Of a stretch of DNA of 18,998 nt, positions 14,234-18,998 are shown piece after piece. Source of the stretch: Bacteroidales bacterium (GTDB lineage: Bacteria; Bacteroidota; Bacteroidia; Bacteroidales; VadinHA17); assembly GCA_016936695.1 (NCBI GenBank), contig JAFGXK010000001.1, positions 1-18,998 of the forward strand, given 5' to 3'. The position numbers and the translations under genes were made by a program. The notes beneath the pieces are model-generated. The model was not told the origin of the DNA. It was given only the letters and a program-made list of their open reading frames with translations, and made no database searches. How positions within the stretch are numbered: the stretch's first letter is position 1; every line of letters starts with the position of its first letter.

Positions 14234-15364
14234 ATGAAAAACATATTATTTATTATTCCATTAATCATTGCCGCCTTACTCCCGGGCTGTTCATCCGGAA
14301 ATAATCACATTCACGAAACGGTCGATGAACACCCGGAATCAGCCGCACATGTACATGAACATTCCAATGATTCATCAGGTTACAGCATTATCACGCTGAC
14401 ACGCCAGCCATTCGCCTTTAGCCTGAAGACCGGAGGGATGATAATGGCCGACAATAAGGATATTCTGCTCATCACGGCTAAATCGCCCGGACTGGTTAAA
14501 TTCAGCAATGCATATTTGTTCCCCGGAGTAAAAGTGAGCCGCGGGCAGAATCTGTTCACCATCAGCGGAGAACAGCTTACTGAAGACAATTCAGAGCTGA
14601 GATACAGGCAGTTAAAAGCTGATCTTGACAGGGCCTCCCAAAACTATGAAAGGGCAAAAAATCTCATTTCGGATAAAATAATAACGGAAGAACATTTCCT
14701 TACCGTAAAAAATGAATATGAGAAAGCCCTCAACGAGTTCGAAAATCTGAATGCAACATACAGTGAAAAAGGGAATTCCGTTTCTTCGCCCGGAAATGGC
14801 TACATCCGGGAGATCTTTGCAGAGGAAGGACAGAAAGTATCATCGGGAGAAGCTCTTGCTTCGATAATCATTGAGCGGAACCTGATACTCAAGGCCGATG
14901 TTTCACCTGATAATCTGGATATTCTTCCCCGAATTGAAAGCGCAAATTTCAGGGTTGGCTACAGCAAAAAACTCTATAAAACCTCTGAAATGAACGGCCG
15001 GAAGATCGCTTTCGGGAAAAGTACCGGCGGTAATTCATTTTATGTGCCGGTTTACTTCAGTATCGATTATGATCCCGGGCTCATCGAGGGTTCTTTTGCA
15101 GAGGTGTTCCTGACCGGAGAAACTACAGAAAACCTGATCGTTGTTCCCAACAGCGCCCTGATGGAGGAATTCGGGAAACTCTATGTATTTGTCGCGCATG
15201 AAGACGGAGACTTTGTGAAACGATACATAACCACAGGCTATAGTGACGGCGAGAATACCGTAGTGCCGGACGGACTTTCCGAAAATGAAAAGATCGTTTC
15301 CGAAGGCGCTTATCTGATCAAGCTTTCGCAGATGACAACAGCCGCACCTGCTCATAATCATTAA
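14234..15364 (+). CDS. RND efflux periplasmic adaptor lipoprotein (HlyD/CusB type)
   Basis: A 376-aa membrane fusion protein. The ATG at 14234 gives a normal lipoprotein leader (MKNILFIIPLIIAALLPGC, lipidated Cys19); a GTG at 14225 would add three residues. The mature N-terminus is His-rich (NNHIHETVDEH, AAHVHEHSND), fitting metal binding. Then come a beta/lipoyl half (LKTGGMIMADNKDILLIT), a coiled-coil hairpin (RYRQLKADLDRASQNYERAKN to NEYEKALNEFENL), the second lipoyl half (SPGNGYIREIFAEEGQKVSSG), a beta-barrel and a membrane-proximal domain (GKLYVFVAHEDGDFVKRYIT). It should link the RND pump to the TolC channel. The permease gene starts 11 nt later. Confidence 0.92.
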   Translation: MKNILFIIPLIIAALLPGCSSGNNHIHETVDEHPESAAHVHEHSNDSSGYSIITLTRQPFAFSLKTGGMIMADNKDILLITAKSPGLVKFSNAYLFPGVKVSRGQNLFTISGEQLTEDNSELRYRQLKADLDRASQNYERAKNLISDKIITEEHFLTVKNEYEKALNEFENLNATYSEKGNSVSSPGNGYIREIFAEEGQKVSSGEALASIIIERNLILKADVSPDNLDILPRIESANFRVGYSKKLYKTSEMNGRKIAFGKSTGGNSFYVPVYFSIDYDPGLIEGSFAEVFLTGETTENLIVVPNSALMEEFGKLYVFVAHEDGDFVKRYITTGYSDGENTVVPDGLSENEKIVSEGAYLIKLSQMTTAAPAHNH

Positions 15365-15375
15365 TCTTTGGGATT

Positions 15376-18300
15376 ATGCTGGACAAGATCATAGACTTTT
15401 CATTAAGGAACAGGCTAAGCGTACTGACAGGAGCCCTGCTGCTGATAATAGCCGGAACCATTGTTACATTCCGGATGGAGATAGATATATTTCCGGAACT
15501 CACCTCTCCGACTGTTGTAATAATGACAGAGGCAAGCGGAATGGCACCGGAAGAGGTGGAAAGGCTGGTTACCTTCCCCATTGAAACGGCAGTTAACGGA
15601 GCAACATCGATCAGGCGGGTACGGTCGACCTCAACCATGGGATTTTCGATAGTGAATGTTGAATTCGACTGGGGAACTGATATCTACAAAGCCAGGCAAA
15701 CAATTGCAGAAAGGCTTATTCAGGCAAATGAAACCCTTCCCCCGGGTATCGACAAGCCGGTGATTGCCCCCCAGACATCCCTTCTGGGAGAGATGATGAT
15801 AATAGCCCTTGAATCGGACAGCCTGAATCCAATGGAGCTCAGGACAATGGCCGACTGGGTTGTATCACCGAGGTTACTTTCAGTCGGTGGTGTCGCTCAG
15901 GTAAACGTGATCGGCGGAGACATCAGGGAATATCAGATATTGGCCGATCCCTACAGGATGAATTTCCATGGAGTAACAATGAATGAGCTGATAAGTACCA
16001 GTCAGGAAATGAACCTGAACACTTCCGGATCGTTCATTAATCAGTACGGCACCAAGTACATTGTAAGGGGTATGGCAAAAACCGACAGGGCAGAGGATCT
16101 TGCAAATTCGGTTATAAAAATATCGGAGAGGCTTCCCGTAAGGATTGGTGATGTTGCAACCGTCCGGACAGGAAAATCCCCTGCAATCGGCACTGCATCA
16201 TACAGGGGCAGGAGTGCGGTGCTGGTTACCGTAACCAGGCAGCCTGACGCCAACACCGTGGTTCTTTCAGACAAAATTTTAGATGCCATAAACGACATTC
16301 AGAAAAATACCGGCTCATCGGTAACCTTCAGAACTGACATTTATAACCAGGCATCGTTCATTAACACTTCTGTAAGGAATGTGATGAAAGCACTTGCCGA
16401 GGGAGGGATTTTTGTGGTTATCATTCTGTTCCTTTTCCTGTTCAACACCAGGACCACCTTCATCTCTCTCCTGGCAATGCCCCTTTCGCTGCTTGTCACG
16501 ATAATAACCCTCAACGTCCTTGGCTATACAATCAACACAATGAGCCTGGGAGGCATGGCTATAGCAATAGGTTCGCTGGTTGATGATGCCATAATAGATG
16601 TAGAAAACATTTACAGGCGGCTCAGGAAGAATGTCGTTCTGCCCATTGAAGAAAGGGAATCTCCGCTCAGGGTAGTATACAAGGCCTCAACTGAAGTAAG
16701 GTCGTCAATATGGAATGCAACCCTGATTATAATAATCACCTTTGTTCCCCTGTTTTTACTTGGCGATCTGGAAGGAAGAATGCTCAGGCCTTTGGGCATA
16801 TCCTTCATTGTATCTCTCTTTGCATCCCTTATTGTGGCAGTAACCGTCACTCCCGTCCTGAGCAGTTATCTTCTTACCGGTGAAAGCCGGTTGCTGAAGG
16901 CAGTCAACGGATCGTGGACCGAACGGAATCTTGGCAGGCTTTATCGTAAATCGCTTGATTTCTCACTGGGTAAAAGCAGAATGATCATCGGATTTACTGC
17001 GTTGATCTTTTTTATCTCTGTTATTCTGTTAACAACAACGGGAAGTTCATTTCTCCCCGCCTTCAACGAAGGTGCATTGACTGTAAATATCTCTTTGCCG
17101 CCGGGAGTTTCACTCGAAGAATCGGAAAAGATGGGGATTGTAGCACAAAAGATACTTCTCGGGATACCGGAAGTCTCTTCAGTGGCAGGCAAGACGGGGC
17201 GGGCGGAATTGGCCGAACACTTCTTCGGGGAGAACACCTCGGAACTTGATGTCCCTTTTGTCCTGTCGCAAAGAAGCCGCGATGAGTTTTTCGCCGATGT
17301 AAGGAAAAGGCTGAGAGCAATCCCGGGTGCCAGTATTGAAGTCGGTCAGCCGATTGCCCACAGGATCGACAGGATGCTATCCGGCACCAAGGCCAACATT
17401 GCAATTAAACTGTTTGGAGACGATCTTAACGATCTTTACAGTATTGCCAACGAAATCCGGTCGGAGATAGCCGGCATAAAAGGGATAGGCGACCTTAACG
17501 TCGAACAGCTCGTTGAAACCCCTCAGCTCAAGATAAAACCCAACAGGGAGATGCTTGCACGCTACGGCATCGATATGAACAGCTTCAACTCATTTGTAAG
17601 CATTGCCCTGGGCGGGCAGGTGGTATCGGATGTTTATGAAGAGGAAAAACGGTTTCCCCTCATGCTCCGGTACAATGATGAGACACGCGGGTCAATTGAA
17701 GGAATAAGGGACGCCATGATCGACACCTGGGATGGTAAAAAAGTTCCCCTTTCATTTGTGGCTGACATTGAGTCTTCTTCCGGACCATTTTCAATTAACC
17801 GGGAAAATGTAAAACGCCTGATCGTAATTTCGGTAAATTCAGCAGGAGGAGATGTAGGAAGTGTGGTAAACGACATAAAAAAAAGAATAAACGAAAAAAT
17901 TGTACTGCCCGCAAATTACCATATCGAATATGGCGGCCAGTTTGAAAGCGCCGAAAGTGCCACTAGAAGGCTGATCACTGCTTCGATTATTGCAATCCTG
18001 GTCATCTTCCTGATACTCTATCAGGAATTCAAAAACAGCTCCCTGGCATTGATCGTACTGCTTAATCTGCCGCTGGCAATAATCGGCGGGATCTTTGCCA
18101 TCAAGCTCTCATCAAATGTAGTCAGCATTCCTTCAATCATCGGATTCATCACGCTTTTCGGCATCGCCACCAGAAATGGCATCTTGCTGATATCAAGGTA
18201 TATTCACCTGAAGAAGGATGGCATGGCCCTCAATGAGCGCATTCTTACCGGATCGGCCGACAGGCTGAATCCCATTCTGATGACTGCCCTTACGGCTGCG

Positions 18301-18465
18301 CTTGCTCTCATACCCCTTGCACTTGGAGGCGACAAACCGGGAAATGAGATCCAGAGTCCCATGGCTATAGTGATCCTCGGAGGACTTCTCAGCTCCACGC
18401 TGCTGAATATATTCATCATTCCATCAGTCTATTATTTAATCGAAAGAAGAAACAAGAATGATTAA
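15376..18465 (+). CDS. Heavy-metal efflux RND permease (CusA/CzcA family)
   Basis: A 1029-aa proton-driven inner-membrane pump, full length for the family. It opens with MLDKIIDFSLRNRLSVL and has the periplasmic porter blocks DIFPELTSPTVVIMTEASGM and ATSIRRVRSTSTMG. The fourth membrane helix reads MAIAIGSLVDDAIIDVEN: Ala397, Asp403 and Glu410 match the Ala-Asp-Glu pattern of CusA (Cu/Ag) rather than the Asp-Asp-Glu of CzcA (Zn/Co/Cd), with extra acids at 404 and 408. By hand alignment the three substrate Met residues of CusA (573, 623, 672) are not kept; for example RIDRML stands where CusA has RIDML. The metal is therefore uncertain. The downstream TolC gene overlaps its end by 8 nt. Confidence 0.95.
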   Translation: MLDKIIDFSLRNRLSVLTGALLLIIAGTIVTFRMEIDIFPELTSPTVVIMTEASGMAPEEVERLVTFPIETAVNGATSIRRVRSTSTMGFSIVNVEFDWGTDIYKARQTIAERLIQANETLPPGIDKPVIAPQTSLLGEMMIIALESDSLNPMELRTMADWVVSPRLLSVGGVAQVNVIGGDIREYQILADPYRMNFHGVTMNELISTSQEMNLNTSGSFINQYGTKYIVRGMAKTDRAEDLANSVIKISERLPVRIGDVATVRTGKSPAIGTASYRGRSAVLVTVTRQPDANTVVLSDKILDAINDIQKNTGSSVTFRTDIYNQASFINTSVRNVMKALAEGGIFVVIILFLFLFNTRTTFISLLAMPLSLLVTIITLNVLGYTINTMSLGGMAIAIGSLVDDAIIDVENIYRRLRKNVVLPIEERESPLRVVYKASTEVRSSIWNATLIIIITFVPLFLLGDLEGRMLRPLGISFIVSLFASLIVAVTVTPVLSSYLLTGESRLLKAVNGSWTERNLGRLYRKSLDFSLGKSRMIIGFTALIFFISVILLTTTGSSFLPAFNEGALTVNISLPPGVSLEESEKMGIVAQKILLGIPEVSSVAGKTGRAELAEHFFGENTSELDVPFVLSQRSRDEFFADVRKRLRAIPGASIEVGQPIAHRIDRMLSGTKANIAIKLFGDDLNDLYSIANEIRSEIAGIKGIGDLNVEQLVETPQLKIKPNREMLARYGIDMNSFNSFVSIALGGQVVSDVYEEEKRFPLMLRYNDETRGSIEGIRDAMIDTWDGKKVPLSFVADIESSSGPFSINRENVKRLIVISVNSAGGDVGSVVNDIKKRINEKIVLPANYHIEYGGQFESAESATRRLITASIIAILVIFLILYQEFKNSSLALIVLLNLPLAIIGGIFAIKLSSNVVSIPSIIGFITLFGIATRNGILLISRYIHLKKDGMALNERILTGSADRLNPILMTALTAALALIPLALGGDKPGNEIQSPMAIVILGGLLSSTLLNIFIIPSVYYLIERRNKND

Positions 18466-18998
18466 GAAGATATTTTTACTGACAGTGCTGATTTCCGTCA
18501 CAGGACTGGCATCAGCGCAATCAATTACTGAATTCCTTGAAAGGGTTTCTGCCAGCAATCCGGAAATAGCCGCTTACGGGAAGCTGCTTGAGGCAAGAAG
18601 GATTGAAGCCCGGACAGGGAATGCCCCGTCGGATCCCTTTGTATCAGCAGGTTTCATGCCGGGTAACTCTGACGAGGCCGGTGACAAGAAGATATGGTCG
18701 GTATCCCAGTCTTTTGATTTCCCGACAAAATACCTTTTTCAGAAAAAGATCAACAATAGCACAATCATTCTTGCAGAACAGGAATACAGCCAGGCCAGGA
18801 TGCTTATCATGCTTGAGGCAGAGCAACTGGCCTTCGATCTTATTTATAACACAAGAGCCCTTAATACACTTCTTGAAAGAAAGAAAGGCTATGAAGTCCT
18901 GAGATCGGCATGGGGCAAGATGCTTGAAAACGGAGAAGCCACAATTATGGATTACAACAACATCCTGCTCGAATTGTCAGCCGTAAGCCTTGAAATCA
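18458..18998 (+). CDS. TolC-family outer membrane efflux protein (partial)
   Basis: The frame opens at ATG 18458, overlapping the permease stop by 8 nt, and runs off the window after 180 codons. It has a signal peptide (MIKKIFLLTVLISVTG to ASAQ at residue 21). The TolC-type helical start follows: ITEFLERVSASNPEIAAYGK, EARRIEARTG, SVSQSFDFPTKY and LLERKKGYEVL. It would form the outer-membrane channel of the metal efflux complex encoded just upstream. The 3' part is missing from the window. Confidence 0.88.
   Translation, partial: MIKKIFLLTVLISVTGLASAQSITEFLERVSASNPEIAAYGKLLEARRIEARTGNAPSDPFVSAGFMPGNSDEAGDKKIWSVSQSFDFPTKYLFQKKINNSTIILAEQEYSQARMLIMLEAEQLAFDLIYNTRALNTLLERKKGYEVLRSAWGKMLENGEATIMDYNNILLELSAVSLEI

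Overview
The window looks like a chromosomal segment of a member of the Bacteroidota. The support is indirect: lipoprotein-style exported proteins, Tat-exported oxidoreductases, a fasciclin (FAS1) lipoprotein, a LemA/DUF2207 pair with a poly-Gly tail, weak or absent Shine-Dalgarno sites, and one TAnnTTTG-type -7 element. I see no rRNA, tRNA, CRISPR array, transposase or phage gene. Everything below comes from reading the sequence and from recall of protein families; no search was run.

Layout. (1) Positions 1-3460, minus strand: the first codons of a Tat-exported protein cut by the window edge, a Tat-exported aldo/keto reductase with a C-terminal fibronectin-III-like tail, and a 565-aa protein joining a long multi-spanning membrane part to a C-terminal THEP1-like P-loop NTPase. 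The membrane part resembles ECF-transporter S and T subunits. (2) Positions 3461-4101: a mostly non-coding stretch with a long imperfect hairpin repeat, one possible small ORF and a possible promoter. (3) Positions 4102-7136, plus strand: a tight three-gene operon of LemA protein, DUF2207 membrane protein and a two-part membrane protein with a PH-like tail. A convergent membrane protein with a C-terminal zinc ribbon faces it at 7150-7680. (4) Positions 7681-9219: a FAS1-domain lipoprotein with its own terminator, flanked by two gene-poor stretches. One holds an inverted repeat, the other a probable remnant of an XRE-type regulator.

(5) Positions 9220-13643, plus strand: a four-gene sulfur module. 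It encodes an SLC13-type permease with two internal RCK_C (TrkA-C) domains, a persulfide-dioxygenase-like metallo-beta-lactamase protein fused to two rhodanese domains (the first lacking its catalytic Cys), and two half-size YeeE/YedE (TsuA-like) proteins, each keeping a conserved Cys motif. The likely combined job is uptake or export of inorganic sulfur species together with oxidation and transfer of sulfane sulfur.

(6) Position 13806 to the end, plus strand: a heavy-metal efflux operon. It has a small His/Cys-rich exported protein, an RND periplasmic adaptor lipoprotein with a His-rich N-terminus, a CusA/CzcA-type RND permease, and a TolC-family outer membrane channel that runs off the window. 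The TM4 residues of the permease follow the Cu/Ag (CusA) pattern, but the methionine triad of CusA appears absent, so the metal is not settled.

The most interesting items are the membrane/NTPase fusion at 1763-3460, the sulfur module with its degenerate rhodanese, the small His/Cys-rich leader protein of the metal operon, and the long hairpin repeat at 3591-3649.
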